Translations under genes and position numbers: made by a program
Assembly (NCBI GenBank): GCA_902620895.1
Contig: CACNJU010000006.1
Coordinates: forward strand, 1-64,000
Direction of reading: 5' to 3'
DNA from: an uncultured Prochlorococcus sp.
GTDB lineage: Bacteria > Cyanobacteriota > Cyanobacteriia > PCC-6307 > Cyanobiaceae
DNA length: 64,000 nucleotides
Notes under the pieces: model-generated
Database searches by the model: none
The model's input: only the letters and a program-made list of their open reading frames with translations
What the model was told of the DNA's origin: nothing
Shown here: positions 31,278 to 42,244 of the stretch, in pieces
Numbering within the stretch: position 1 is the first letter of the stretch
Layout: each line of letters opens with the position of its first letter

Positions 31278-32021
31278 ATGGATTTAATTAGAAATCAATT
31301 TTTTATAGGTTTTTGCATTAACTTTATTTTGATTTATATATTTTGCAAGATTCCTTTGATGACGAAAAGTGGTTGGATAAGTGCAGGTATTTTAGGCACA
31401 ATTTTGTGGGGATGTCTGTCTTGGCAGGGATGGATGGCGGTTGTAATTTATTTATTATTTGGATCTCTCGTTACCAAAATAGGTTTCAAATTTAAAAAAG
31501 AACAAGGAATAGCTGAAAAAAGAGGTGGGAGAAGAGGTCCTGAGAACGTATGGGGATCTGCAGCTACGGGATTATTTCTTGCCATTATGACCAAATTTAA
31601 TGCTGCCAACGTAGTGATGTTTAAAGTAGGTTTTGCTGCAAGTTTTGCTGCAAAGTTGGCGGATACTTTTGGTAGCGAAATTGGAAAAAGATTTGGCAAA
31701 GACACATATTTAATTACTTCACTTAAAAAGGTGGACAGAGGAACTGAAGGAGGGATAAGTATAGAAGGAACATTAGCAAGTGTTTTGGGATCAATATTTA
31801 TGGCTTTTATTATGCTTCGTCTATCAATTATTTCTGCAAAATACCATTTCATAGTTGTGGCAGTTTCGGGTTTTTTGGCCACACTTTCTGAGAGTATTAT
31901 TGGTGCTAAATTTCAAAACAAATATAAATTAAGTAATGAATTAGTAAATGCTATTCAGACAAGTATTGCTTCTGTTTTTGCTATCTTTGCTCTTTTTTTA
32001 TATTCATATTTTTTAAATTAA
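31278..32021 (+). CDS. DUF92/TIGR00297 membrane protein
   Basis: SFAAKLADTFGSEIGKRFGK; GTEGGISIEGTLAS. Confidence 0.85.
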   Translation: MDLIRNQFFIGFCINFILIYIFCKIPLMTKSGWISAGILGTILWGCLSWQGWMAVVIYLLFGSLVTKIGFKFKKEQGIAEKRGGRRGPENVWGSAATGLFLAIMTKFNAANVVMFKVGFAASFAAKLADTFGSEIGKRFGKDTYLITSLKKVDRGTEGGISIEGTLASVLGSIFMAFIMLRLSIISAKYHFIVVAVSGFLATLSESIIGAKFQNKYKLSNELVNAIQTSIASVFAIFALFLYSYFLN

Positions 32022-32037
32022 AAATATTTGAAAAAAC

Positions 32038-32682
32038 TTAGGATTCCTTCCATTTTGTTAGAATATTCCAGCTCTTTAGTCTTTGGAAAAGCCAAAAGTG
32101 ACCTTCGGCGTTTAGATGAATTCCATCATGCGTAATCCAATTTTTACTCCTTTTATCAGAGTACATTTCTCTAAAAGTAGGAAGAAATGGGACATTCTGA
32201 TTAAGACATACTTCCTCCATTCTCCTTTCATAAGAATTACAAAAATCATTTGAGTACCATAGACATCCTGCGAATGGCATTTTGCTTTCGTCAATTGGTG
32301 TCAGACCAATAACGAAGACATTTGTTTGAGATTTCATTTCATTTATTAGTCTCTCTAATCCATATTCAAATCCATCTATATCTAATTGATGCCTTCCGTT
32401 TTTCTGACCAATTGCTGCAGTGTCGTTAAGACCAACATTAAGTAGGATTGCTTTAGGTTTATTTCTTCTCGTTTCTCCTCTAGATGACCATTCTTTTTCC
32501 CATCTAGATGAAACTTTTTCTATTCCATCTCCTCTTACGCCAAGTTGATAAATTACTGGTCCATTTTGTTTATTGCACCAATCTTTTCTAAGCCTCTCAC
32601 ACCATCCGCCACCTTCATTATCTCCCCATCCATAAACTGAGCTATCTCCAATTACAACAAGTTGTTTTTGTAAACTAATCAC
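32038..32682 (-). CDS. SGNH/GDSL-type lipase/esterase
   Basis: VVIGDSSVYGWGDNEGGGWCERL; HDGIHLNAEGH. Confidence 0.88.
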   Translation of the reverse strand: MISLQKQLVVIGDSSVYGWGDNEGGGWCERLRKDWCNKQNGPVIYQLGVRGDGIEKVSSRWEKEWSSRGETRRNKPKAILLNVGLNDTAAIGQKNGRHQLDIDGFEYGLERLINEMKSQTNVFVIGLTPIDESKMPFAGCLWYSNDFCNSYERRMEEVCLNQNVPFLPTFREMYSDKRSKNWITHDGIHLNAEGHFWLFQRLKSWNILTKWKES

Positions 32683-32730
32683 TATAACAGTAAAAAATAA
32701 TTACTTGATTCAACTAATTATTCCTACAAA

Positions 32731-34233
32731 TCAAGTTAAACTACTTTTGATTTTACCATTTATTAATTCGCCAACTATTGCGATGGAGCTATAAGCTATC
32801 AAAACTATGCTAACTTCTTGCCATGCGAAGGAACTTAGTGATTCTTGCAACTGCCAACCTAGACCAACACTTCCAATGACCCCAACAATTGCAGTTTCTC
32901 TAGTAATGATGTCAGATCTATAAGCGCAATATGCTAAGTAACTTTTTGCTTGTTGAGAAAATAAACCTAAAAGCCAACTAGTCTTTTTTGAGATTCCTAA
33001 AGATTTCATTGCAATGTAATTTCTCCTGTTTTGGCTTTCTAGATTTGTGAAAAGTAATTTGCTTGTAATACCAGCGTTATGAAGACCTAATGTTAAAGCT
33101 GCTAAAGATAAAGAAGGATTATTAAAAGTTAATAGAATTAGAAGTATTACGGGTGTAGGTATTAAACGTAATAGAAATGCAAAAATTTTTATAAAAATTT
33201 TAGAAGTTTTGTTGTTAAAAATTCCTATTACTAATGGAGGTAAACTAATTGCGATTCCTGTTGATAAAAGACTTAAAATTATTGTTTCTAATATAAGTTT
33301 TAATAAATCAAATAATCCAAAATCTGAACTTGTTTTAAATAGAGAACTAACGGAATTGAAATTATCAAAATTATTATTAAAAATAAAATAAAGAAAATAT
33401 AAAAAAGAAAATAAAATTGTTATGAAAAAAACTGCAATAAAAAAAATAGATAGGATTTTATTTGTAGTGTTAAATTTTATTTTTTTGAATATTAATCCAG
33501 AAAGAATAATCAAAATTGCTAACGACCATAAATAAGTCCATAAATCTCTAAAATTCAAAGTTTGGAAAGATAAGAAAATACTAGTACCTATTCCTCCAAT
33601 CCCAAAAAGTCCTAAAATCACCGTACTTCTTATTGAACACTCTAATCGATATAAACCAAAGTTTTTAAATGTATTTATTATTGGATTCCATATTAAAGTT
33701 AATAAAGAAGAAAATTTAGGTGCATTTATTTCATTTATAGATTCAAAACTTTTGTGGTCTATAGTTTCTAATTGTTCAGCAAAAACTTTTGAATTTACTG
33801 CAATATAAGGTATAGATATAGCTATTATTCCTATTGAAAAATTTATTCCATATATTTGCATTAATAGTATTCCCCAAACTACTTCATGAATAGATCTAAC
33901 CACAGTTAGAAAAAACCTTATTAAGTGGTAGAAAAAATTTGGAATATTAAAGATTATATAAAAAATATTTGAGGATAATATTCCAAAAATTGTTCCAAAA
34001 ATAATACTTACTAACCAACTAAAAAAACCAATTAATATAGTTTCATTTAATCGATTAATTACTGTAATAATAATTTCATTATCGATCTTGGGATTAAATG
34101 CAGAAATTAAGAATTCTTGGAATAATTTAAATCCTCCAAAATGAATATTGGTTATTAATTGATACCCTAGAGGTATGCAAACCAAAATTGGAAGAAAAGA
34201 TAATGAGGTATAGTTTAATTTTAATTTATTCAA
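32731..34233 (-). CDS. phnE: phosphonate/phosphite-type ABC transporter permease, tandem-fused PhnE
   Basis: Two permease halves in one 500-aa ORF; downstream of phnC. Confidence 0.8.
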   Translation of the reverse strand: MNKLKLNYTSLSFLPILVCIPLGYQLITNIHFGGFKLFQEFLISAFNPKIDNEIIITVINRLNETILIGFFSWLVSIIFGTIFGILSSNIFYIIFNIPNFFYHLIRFFLTVVRSIHEVVWGILLMQIYGINFSIGIIAISIPYIAVNSKVFAEQLETIDHKSFESINEINAPKFSSLLTLIWNPIINTFKNFGLYRLECSIRSTVILGLFGIGGIGTSIFLSFQTLNFRDLWTYLWSLAILIILSGLIFKKIKFNTTNKILSIFFIAVFFITILFSFLYFLYFIFNNNFDNFNSVSSLFKTSSDFGLFDLLKLILETIILSLLSTGIAISLPPLVIGIFNNKTSKIFIKIFAFLLRLIPTPVILLILLTFNNPSLSLAALTLGLHNAGITSKLLFTNLESQNRRNYIAMKSLGISKKTSWLLGLFSQQAKSYLAYCAYRSDIITRETAIVGVIGSVGLGWQLQESLSSFAWQEVSIVLIAYSSIAIVGELINGKIKSSLT

Positions 34234-34237
34234 CTAA

Positions 34238-34978
34238 TTAATATATTTTGTCTAGATGAAGCTTGTTTAAGTTGGTTCTTTTGATATTAAAAAAAATTTT
34301 ACCATCCCTTATTCCAATAACTTTATCGAAATCGTTAAGCAAATCTAATTTATGTAATGCAACTAATGCCGTCTTTGGGTATTTTTTTGTATTATTTTTA
34401 TCTACATTTTCTAACAGCAGGTTTTTAATTGTTGTTATCAATTTCGGATCAAGATTATTAAAAGGCTCATCTGCAAGTAATATATTTGATCCTTGAATTA
34501 ATGATCTAGCTATAGCCACCCTTTGTTTTTGCCCCCCAGATAGTTTTCTGATTTTTTTGTCGTAAATAGAGTAATGGAGTCTACATAATTGCATATATTT
34601 ATGAGCTTTCTTAAAAGAACTTATATTTAGTAAATTTTTAAAAGCGAAATAAAAATTGTTTTCCGCTAGTAGTCCACAATTAACATTTTGTTCTGCAGAG
34701 AGATCTTCTATTAATCTTAAATCTTGCCAAATAGTTGTGATTTTACTTTTCTGCTTTCTATCTGATTCCTCGAAACTTTTATTGAATAATTTAACCTCTC
34801 CTTGAGTTGGCTTGATAGTGCCATTAAGTACTGATATAAGTGTAGTTTTTCCTGAACCGCTTTTACCTAAAAGTGCAATTTTCTCCCCAGAATTTATTTT
34901 TAAATTTATTTTATTTAGGATCAGATTATTTTTGTATTTATAAGATATATTTTTTAATTCTAAGAGAGTATTGTTCAT
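34238..34978 (-). CDS. phnC: phosphonate-type ABC transporter ATPase
   Basis: [32 protein letters not shown]. Confidence 0.88.
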   Translation of the reverse strand: MNNTLLELKNISYKYKNNLILNKINLKINSGEKIALLGKSGSGKTTLISVLNGTIKPTQGEVKLFNKSFEESDRKQKSKITTIWQDLRLIEDLSAEQNVNCGLLAENNFYFAFKNLLNISSFKKAHKYMQLCRLHYSIYDKKIRKLSGGQKQRVAIARSLIQGSNILLADEPFNNLDPKLITTIKNLLLENVDKNNTKKYPKTALVALHKLDLLNDFDKVIGIRDGKIFFNIKRTNLNKLHLDKIY

Positions 34979-35871
34979 CTAATTTTATTTAATTTCCTCC
35001 CGATTTTCTCTATATTTTTATATTGTTTTGCTTCTGCATTTATAAATCTTTTTGCATTGAACATATCTAATATCTCTTTATGTGATTTTTGTTTTATATC
35101 TAAATTTAGAATTACTGATTTAAGTTCTTTTGTAAACCCTTCCCCGAATCTATTTTCAAGATCCCCTTGAGCAATCCAATGGTAGTCAACATATTCTGGG
35201 GTGATCCAGAATAATTCTAAATTACTTGTTCTTTTGGGATTGTTTTTAAGATTGTTTTCCCAAACTTGTTTATTTAAAGCTCCAGCATCAAATGCCCCAC
35301 TATTAACTAAAGCTATAGTGGCATCATGACTCCCACTAAAACCTGCTTTTTTCCCTTTAAAGTGTTTAATTTCTACCCCTGCTTGATTTAAAAAATATTC
35401 TGGCATTAATCTTCCAGAAGTTGAGTTTTCAGAGCCAAAAGTAAATCTCAAATTCTTTAGTTTTTTAAGTCCTTGAATATTTGAAATTTGGTTAAGTTCT
35501 AAATTTTTGTTTACTATAAAAACACTTTTAAATTCCTTATCGATATCTCTTTGAGCTATGACAATTGAATTAGGAGTTTGTAGTCTGGCTTGAACTCCTG
35601 ATAAACCGCCAAACCAAACTAAATCTAAATCTTTAGTTCTAAATCCAGTTACTGCTGCAACATAATTAATAACAGGTATATATTTAACTTCTACATCAAG
35701 TTGTTGGGATAATACTTTTGAAAATAAATTAAATCTTTTGTCCAAAACATCTTGGTTTTGATCAGGTATTGCTCCAACTTTTAAAACTTTAGGATTTGAA
35801 AATACAGGTGATGAAAAAATAGAAAATAATAGAGATGAAGTTAGTATTAAATTTTTTAAACTTAACATCAC
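34975..35871 (-). CDS. phnD: PhnD-type periplasmic binding protein
   Basis: LKVGAIPDQNQDVLDKRFNLFSKVLSQQLDVEVKYIPVINYVAAV; LDLVWFGGLSGVQAR. Confidence 0.88.
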   Translation of the reverse strand: MMLSLKNLILTSSLLFSIFSSPVFSNPKVLKVGAIPDQNQDVLDKRFNLFSKVLSQQLDVEVKYIPVINYVAAVTGFRTKDLDLVWFGGLSGVQARLQTPNSIVIAQRDIDKEFKSVFIVNKNLELNQISNIQGLKKLKNLRFTFGSENSTSGRLMPEYFLNQAGVEIKHFKGKKAGFSGSHDATIALVNSGAFDAGALNKQVWENNLKNNPKRTSNLELFWITPEYVDYHWIAQGDLENRFGEGFTKELKSVILNLDIKQKSHKEILDMFNAKRFINAEAKQYKNIEKIGRKLNKIR

Positions 35872-35881
35872 TTAGTTTCAA

Positions 35882-37078
35882 TTAATAGTATTCAGAGATT
35901 GCTTTTTCAAGCCTCTTTAGTCCATCTTTTATTTTAATTTCTGAAGTTGCACAAGATATCCTAATACATTGATCAGCCCCAAAAGCTTTTCCAGGTACAA
36001 CAACTAATCCGTAATCTTGAAGAGCTTTATTGCAGAAATCAATAGAAGTAATTGAGGAGTTAGGTAATTTTGGAAATGCGTAAAATGCTCCGTTAGGTTC
36101 TTCAATATAAATCCCATTTATATTATAAAGGCCCTCATAGAGAAGTCTTCTTCTTTGATCATAATGGCTATTTATCATTGAGAAAAACTCATTATGAATT
36201 TTTAAAGCCTCTAAAGCACCTTTTTGAACAAAAGAGCAAACATTACTTGTACTTTGACTTTGTAATGCTGAGGATGCTTTGATTATATCTTTGGGACCTA
36301 CTAAATAACCTATCCTCCAGCCAGTCATAGCCCATCCTTTCGCAAACCCATTTATTATAAAAATCCTATCTTTTAAGTCATTTGCTAATAAAGATAAACT
36401 GTAGTGTTTAAATTCTTTTTTAAGGATTAGTTCGTAAATCTCATCAGAAAGAATATTGATATTTGGATTTTCTCTAGCTAAATCGGCAATTTGTAATAAT
36501 TCTTCCTTTGACATAACTCTTCCAGTAGGATTATTAGGAGAATTGATAATTATAAATTTAGTTTTTGAAGAGATTTTAGACTTCAAATCTTTTATATTTA
36601 TTTTGAATCCATCTTCTGGAGAAGAATTTGTAAAAATTGGCTCCCCACCCGCCAATCTAACCATCTGGGGATAACTTAACCAATATGGCGAAGGAACAAT
36701 AACTTCGTCTCCAGGATTTAACAAGACTTGGAAAAGATTATATATAGCTTGCTTAGCACCATTTGTGACCATTACATTTTCAAATTCATAATTTAAATCG
36801 TTTTGAATTTGAAGTTTATTTGCAATTGCTTTTCGGAGATCTAAATTACCCGCTGCGGGCCCGTACTTTGTAAATCCGTCAAATATAGCTTTACTTGTAG
36901 CCTCAATAACTTCTTTTGGGGCATCAAAATCAGGTTCTCCTGCACTTAAATTGCAAATATCTACTCCTTCTGCAGATAATTGATTTGCTTTAGCACTTAT
37001 CTGCAATGTCAGAGAAGGCTCAATTGAAAGTGCCCGATCAGATAGATTAACTTGGCTCATTGACTTATGACTTTTCAA
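35882..37078 (-). CDS. aspartate/aromatic aminotransferase, class I
   Basis: NLSAGEPDFDAP; INSPNNPTGRVMSKEEL; FAKGWAMTGWRIGY. Confidence 0.95.
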   Translation of the reverse strand: MKSHKSMSQVNLSDRALSIEPSLTLQISAKANQLSAEGVDICNLSAGEPDFDAPKEVIEATSKAIFDGFTKYGPAAGNLDLRKAIANKLQIQNDLNYEFENVMVTNGAKQAIYNLFQVLLNPGDEVIVPSPYWLSYPQMVRLAGGEPIFTNSSPEDGFKINIKDLKSKISSKTKFIIINSPNNPTGRVMSKEELLQIADLARENPNINILSDEIYELILKKEFKHYSLSLLANDLKDRIFIINGFAKGWAMTGWRIGYLVGPKDIIKASSALQSQSTSNVCSFVQKGALEALKIHNEFFSMINSHYDQRRRLLYEGLYNINGIYIEEPNGAFYAFPKLPNSSITSIDFCNKALQDYGLVVVPGKAFGADQCIRISCATSEIKIKDGLKRLEKAISEYY

Positions 37079-37221
37079 ATATGACTTTTAATAATGACAA
37101 ATGCATAGATTAAGAATAAATAAAACTATCACACTATGGTTTAATTTAGTTCATTTTCTTAATCTATTTTATTTTCATGTTTTGAGTTCTTAAGATAAAA
37201 ATATTTAAAGTTTTATTTTCA

Positions 37222-37725
37222 GTGAAAAGGTTAGTAATTGGGAGAGGAAGTGTATTTGCAGATTTGTTAATAATTGGTGAGGCACCTGGAGCACTGGAAG
37301 ATTTAGAAGGAAAACCTTATGTAGGTAAATCTGGTAAGTTATTAAACGAATTGTTAATACAAGTTGGGATTGACTATGAGAAGGATGTTTATTTTTGTAA
37401 TGTAATTAAATGTCGTCCACCAAATAATAGAAAACCCACTGCTAGAGAAATTAATATTCATAAACCTTGGTTATTACAGCAAATAAAGCTAGTTGATCCA
37501 AAATTTATATTACTTACTGGTTCTACTGCTATGAGAGCTATTTTAGAAGTTAAAGATCCTATAAGTAATTTAAGAGGTCAATGGATTAAAAAAGATGGGA
37601 GAGAAATTATGGTAATTTTTCATCCATCTTATTTGTTGAGATTTCCTTCAAAAGAAATCAAAAAACCTTACCATCTAACTTTGAAAGACCTAGAGAATGT
37701 AAGTGGGAAACTATATGCCGTATAA
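37222..37725 (+). CDS. family 4 uracil-DNA glycosylase
   Basis: IIGEAPGALEDLEGKPYVGKSGKLL; NVIKCRPPNNRKPT; FHPSYLLR. Confidence 0.93.
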   Translation: MKRLVIGRGSVFADLLIIGEAPGALEDLEGKPYVGKSGKLLNELLIQVGIDYEKDVYFCNVIKCRPPNNRKPTAREINIHKPWLLQQIKLVDPKFILLTGSTAMRAILEVKDPISNLRGQWIKKDGREIMVIFHPSYLLRFPSKEIKKPYHLTLKDLENVSGKLYAV

Positions 37726-37760
37726 TTTAGTGAAATCCTTTTTGAATATCAAGAATTTTA

Positions 37761-38978
37761 ATGTCATTAACTCAATCAAAAGAGGTTAATAGTCTCTCCA
37801 AAAGATATTCAACTCATATCGAGAGAAGGATAACTAGAACGGTAATGGTGGGCGATGTAGCTATTGGAAGTGATTATCCAGTAAGAGTTCAATCGATGAT
37901 AAATGAAGATACGATGGATGTAGAAAATGCTTACTTAGCTATCAAAAGACTTCATGATGTGGGTTGTGAAATAGTAAGATTAACAGTCCCTTCCGTAGCA
38001 CACGCAAAAGCAGTAGGAGATATAAAAGCAAAATTATTAGAAAATAATATCAACACCCCCTTGGTAGCTGATGTTCACCATAATGGTATGAAAATAGCAA
38101 TGGAGGTTGCAAAACATGTTGATAAAGTAAGAATTAATCCAGGATTATTTGTGTTTGAAAAATCAGACCCTACAAGAACTGAATATACAGATGAGGAATT
38201 TGAAACTATTAAACAAACAATACTTAAAAGATTTACCCCTTTGGTTGAAGTTTTAAAGGCTGAAAACAAAGCTCTAAGGATTGGAGTTAATCATGGTTCT
38301 TTATCTGAGAGGATGCTTTTTACTTATGGAGATACGCCATTAGGAATGACAGAATCTGCGATGGAGTTCGTTAAAATTTGTGATGAGCTTGATTTTCATA
38401 ACATAATTATTTCTATGAAAGCTTCTAGGGCTCCGGTCATGATGGCAGCTTACAGAATGATTGCAGATAGGCTTGACTCAGAAGGATTTAACTATCCCTT
38501 ACATTTGGGAGTGACCGAAGCTGGTGATGGTGATTATGGAAGAATTAAAAGTACTGCTGGAATTGGAACGCTTTTAGCAGAGGGATTAGGAGATACCATC
38601 AGGGTTTCCTTAACAGAAGCTCCAGAAAAGGAAATACCAGTGTGCTATTCAATTTTGCAATCTTTAGGATTAAGAAAAACAATGGTTGAATATATCAGTT
38701 GCCCTAGTTGTGGTAGAACACTTTTCAATCTAGAAGAAGTTGTAGATAAAGTTAGGAACGCCACTTCACATTTAACGGGTCTAGATATAGCAATAATGGG
38801 ATGTATTGTTAATGGGCCAGGAGAAATGGCAGATGCTGATTATGGTTATGTTGGGAAAGGTAAAGGAACTATTGCCTTATATAGAAGGAAAGAAGAGATA
38901 AAAAGAGTACCTGAAGATGAGGGGGTTAATGCTTTAATCCAACTTATTAAGGATGATGGGAAGTGGATTGATCCTTAA
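37761..38978 (+). CDS. ispG: (E)-4-hydroxy-3-methylbut-2-enyl-diphosphate synthase
   Basis: [52 protein letters not shown]. Confidence 0.97.
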   Translation: MSLTQSKEVNSLSKRYSTHIERRITRTVMVGDVAIGSDYPVRVQSMINEDTMDVENAYLAIKRLHDVGCEIVRLTVPSVAHAKAVGDIKAKLLENNINTPLVADVHHNGMKIAMEVAKHVDKVRINPGLFVFEKSDPTRTEYTDEEFETIKQTILKRFTPLVEVLKAENKALRIGVNHGSLSERMLFTYGDTPLGMTESAMEFVKICDELDFHNIIISMKASRAPVMMAAYRMIADRLDSEGFNYPLHLGVTEAGDGDYGRIKSTAGIGTLLAEGLGDTIRVSLTEAPEKEIPVCYSILQSLGLRKTMVEYISCPSCGRTLFNLEEVVDKVRNATSHLTGLDIAIMGCIVNGPGEMADADYGYVGKGKGTIALYRRKEEIKRVPEDEGVNALIQLIKDDGKWIDP

Positions 38979-39039
38979 GGATTTGTCAAATTTTTGAATT
39001 ATAAATAAATTCTTTTTATAATAAAAAATATCAAATTAT

Positions 39040-40374
39040 TTGAAAATAAGAAAATTGCTTAAAAAAAAATATATATTATTGTTTGCGACATCCTTCTCTG
39101 GGCTATTTTTAAATAATTTTGCAGAGGCAACAGTTTTAAATAATAGTTATAAAGAAGTAATTGATCATGTTTGGCAAATTGTATATAGAGATTTTCTTGA
39201 TTCAAGCGGCAAATTTCAAAAGTCTAATTGGATTAATTTAAGAAAAAAAGTTTTATCAAAAACATATTCAGACAGCAATGAAGCATATGATGCGATTAGA
39301 GATATGCTTTCTAATTTAGATGATTCTTATACAAGATTTTTAGAACCTAAGGAATTTAATCAAATGAGAATTGATACCTCTGGCGAATTAACTGGAGTTG
39401 GTATCCAAATAGTTAAAGATAAAGAATCTGATGCTTTAATAATTATTTCTCCAATAGAGGGCACCCCTGCATTTGATGCTGGAATTAAAGCTAGAGATAA
39501 AATATTATCTATAGATGATATTTCTACTCAAGGTATGAATATTGATGAAGCCGTGAAATTAATAAGAGGACAAAGAGGCACTAAAGTAAAGCTTGAAATT
39601 CTTAGAGGTTCTCAATCCTTTTTTAAGACTTTATCAAGAGAAAAAATTGAAATAAAATCTGTATCAAGTAAAGTCAATCAAACCAAAAATGGCTTATTAA
39701 TTGGCTATGTAAGAATTAAACAATTTAATGCAAATGCATCAAAAGAGACTAGAGATGCTATTAAGGATTTAGAAACAAAAAAAGTCGCAGGATATGTTCT
39801 TGACTTGAGAAGTAATCCAGGAGGGTTATTAGAATCAAGCATTGACATCTCAAGGCACTTCATTAACAAAGGAGTAATAGTAAGTACAGTAAGTAAAGAT
39901 GGTTTAAAGGAAACGAAAAGAGGAAACGGTCAAGCTTTAACAAAAAAGCCCTTAGTTGTCTTGGTTAATGAGGGTTCTGCTAGTGCTAGTGAAATAGTCT
40001 CAGGTGCAATAAAAGATAACAAAAGAGGAAAATTAGTTGGGAAGAAAACGTTTGGTAAAGGTTTAGTTCAATCTATGAGAACACTAGTTGATGGTTCAGG
40101 TCTAACTGTTACAGTCGCTAAGTATTTAACTCCTAACGGCACTGATATAAACAAATCTGGAATTATTCCAGACATAGAAGTAAAAATGAATATAAACCCT
40201 ATTCTCCAAAGAGAAATTGGAACTAGAAAGGATAAACAATATAGAGCTGGTGAAAAAGAGCTAGTAAATATTATTAAAAGAAATAATCAGATAAGCGAAT
40301 TTAATCCAAAAACTACAAACCTTAATGCATTCCTAAAAATTAATAAGGAAAATAAAGTATTTTCATTAAATTAA
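39040..40374 (+). CDS. carboxyl-terminal processing protease, S41 family (TTG start)
   Basis: PDZ region; VNEGSASASEIVSGAIKDNKRGKLVGKKTFGKG. Confidence 0.93.
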   Translation: MKIRKLLKKKYILLFATSFSGLFLNNFAEATVLNNSYKEVIDHVWQIVYRDFLDSSGKFQKSNWINLRKKVLSKTYSDSNEAYDAIRDMLSNLDDSYTRFLEPKEFNQMRIDTSGELTGVGIQIVKDKESDALIIISPIEGTPAFDAGIKARDKILSIDDISTQGMNIDEAVKLIRGQRGTKVKLEILRGSQSFFKTLSREKIEIKSVSSKVNQTKNGLLIGYVRIKQFNANASKETRDAIKDLETKKVAGYVLDLRSNPGGLLESSIDISRHFINKGVIVSTVSKDGLKETKRGNGQALTKKPLVVLVNEGSASASEIVSGAIKDNKRGKLVGKKTFGKGLVQSMRTLVDGSGLTVTVAKYLTPNGTDINKSGIIPDIEVKMNINPILQREIGTRKDKQYRAGEKELVNIIKRNNQISEFNPKTTNLNAFLKINKENKVFSLN

Positions 40375-41285
40375 TTACTCATATCCAGCATTCTCTTTAT
40401 CGGTACATAAGCTTTTCTTATTATTACTGGATCAAGTTCGATAGATGGGGAATTATTTTTCAAACAATCAAGAATTTTTTCTAAGGTATTTAATTTCATA
40501 TATGGACACTCGTTACATTTACAACCTTCTATGTCGGGGACTTCAATAAAAATTTTGTTAGGTTCTTTCTTCTTCATTTGGTGGATTATTCCGGGTTCAG
40601 TTAATACCATGTAAGTTTTAGATGTATCTTTACTTACGAAGTCAAGCAGTTTACTTGTGGATCCAATAAAGTCCGAGAGAAGTAGTAAATTTTGACTACA
40701 TTCAGGATGAGCAATTACTTTTGATCCTGGATTTTGGTACTTTAGTTTTAGTAGTGCTTCTTCACTAAATGATTCATGAACAATACAGCTGCCAGGCCAT
40801 AATTTAAGATCTCTTCCTGAATTTTTCTGTACCCATCTTCCAAGATTCTGATCTGGTGCAAATATTATCTTTTTATCTTCAGGTATCTTTTTAATTAATG
40901 AGACTGCATTACTGCTTGTACATATTAGATCACTTTGAGCTTTCACTTCTGCAGTACAATTGATATAACTTACGACATAGTGATCTGGATTTTCTTCCCT
41001 GAACTTTTGAAATTCATCTGAGGGACAATCGTCTGCTAATGAACATCCTGCATCAATATCTGGTAACAGTACTGTTTTATTAGGGCTTAGTATTTTTGCG
41101 GTTTCGGCCATAAAGTGTACCCCGCAAAAAATGATTATATCTGCATCATTATTAGCAGCTTTCCTAGATAGATCTAATGAATCGCCAATAAAATCTGCAA
41201 TTTCCTGAATCTCTGGAGATTGATAATAGTGCGCAAGAATAATTGCATTAGCTTTTTTGCAAAGCTCCTTTATTTCAGAAATCAA
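40371..41285 (-). CDS. nadA: quinolinate synthase A
   Basis: ILAHYYQSPEIQEIADFIGDSL; ECSQNLLLLSDFIGST. Confidence 0.96.
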   Translation of the reverse strand: MISEIKELCKKANAIILAHYYQSPEIQEIADFIGDSLDLSRKAANNDADIIIFCGVHFMAETAKILSPNKTVLLPDIDAGCSLADDCPSDEFQKFREENPDHYVVSYINCTAEVKAQSDLICTSSNAVSLIKKIPEDKKIIFAPDQNLGRWVQKNSGRDLKLWPGSCIVHESFSEEALLKLKYQNPGSKVIAHPECSQNLLLLSDFIGSTSKLLDFVSKDTSKTYMVLTEPGIIHQMKKKEPNKIFIEVPDIEGCKCNECPYMKLNTLEKILDCLKNNSPSIELDPVIIRKAYVPIKRMLDMSN

Positions 41286-41352
41286 ATCCTCTTCGTTTTG
41301 AACTGATTTCTGGTTTGCAGTAGAAGTTATACTGGTCAGGATTTAGAATATC

Positions 41353-41364
41353 TCTAAATAGATT
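41353..41364 (+). promoter_or_regulatory. TCTAAATAGATT, same 12-mer as in candidate RHH operator
   Basis: Exact match to 17851-17862; 2 nt before the 41367 start codon. Confidence 0.3.
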
Positions 41365-41366
41365 AT

Positions 41367-42221
41367 ATGCCTTTAAACAGAAAAATTCTGACAAATTTAA
41401 AAATTGCTGTTGTTGGTGACTGTCATGGTCAATGGTCTGAATTAGACTTGAAAGTTTTATCGATTATTAAACCAAATATTGTTTTATTTGTTGGTGATAT
41501 TTCTGATGGGAGTGTCAAAATAATTAAAAAAATCAATGAGATCAAAATTCCTACTTTTGTGATTTTAGGAAATCATGATAGAGGGAAGGATTCTACAGGC
41601 GAAACTCTCTCAAAGCAGATACGTGTTCTTGGTGAAAAATATTGTGCATGGGATTTGAAAGTTTTTAATAATCAAATAAATTTATTGTCTGCAAGACCAT
41701 GCAGTTCTGGCGGCGGCTATTATCTTTCTAGGGAGGTTAAAGGCGTTTATGGACCAATTACTGAACAAGATTCAATAAATAAAATCATCAAATGTTCAGA
41801 AGAGAGTATCGAAAATATACCTTTAATAATTATGTCTCATGCAGGACCTTCGGGTTTAGGATCAGAACCTAAAAGCATTTGTGGAAAAGACTGGAAATTA
41901 CCCTCTTTAGATTGGGGAGATAGAGATTTGTCTGTTGCTATCTCTCAAATACAAAAGAGAAGAAAAGTTGATCTTGTAATTTTTGGTCATATGCATAATC
42001 GGCTTAAAAGAAATCTTGGTTTAAGAGAGATGTTTAAAATTGATAGTAAAGAGACAATTTATTTCAATACTGCTGTAGTGCCAAGATATAAAACTGATGA
42101 AGATGGGAAATTACTAATTAACTTTTCATGGATTGAGTTTGAAAAAAAGGAATTAAGACATGTCTCTCACCGATGGTATTCAGAGTCTGGTGAAATTTGT
42201 GAAGAAGATAAATTTTTTTAG
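41367..42221 (+). CDS. metallophosphoesterase (TIGR04168-like)
   Basis: VVGDCHGQWSELD, GNHDRG, MSHAGPSG, FGHMHNR. Confidence 0.88.
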   Translation: MPLNRKILTNLKIAVVGDCHGQWSELDLKVLSIIKPNIVLFVGDISDGSVKIIKKINEIKIPTFVILGNHDRGKDSTGETLSKQIRVLGEKYCAWDLKVFNNQINLLSARPCSSGGGYYLSREVKGVYGPITEQDSINKIIKCSEESIENIPLIIMSHAGPSGLGSEPKSICGKDWKLPSLDWGDRDLSVAISQIQKRRKVDLVIFGHMHNRLKRNLGLREMFKIDSKETIYFNTAVVPRYKTDEDGKLLINFSWIEFEKKELRHVSHRWYSESGEICEEDKFF

Positions 42222-42244
42222 GATTAAATATTTTTGATTAAATT

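Noticed and set aside
31448-31882. 144-aa antisense ORF in the DUF92 gene
   Set aside because: Shadow ORF; sense strand carries recognised family motifs
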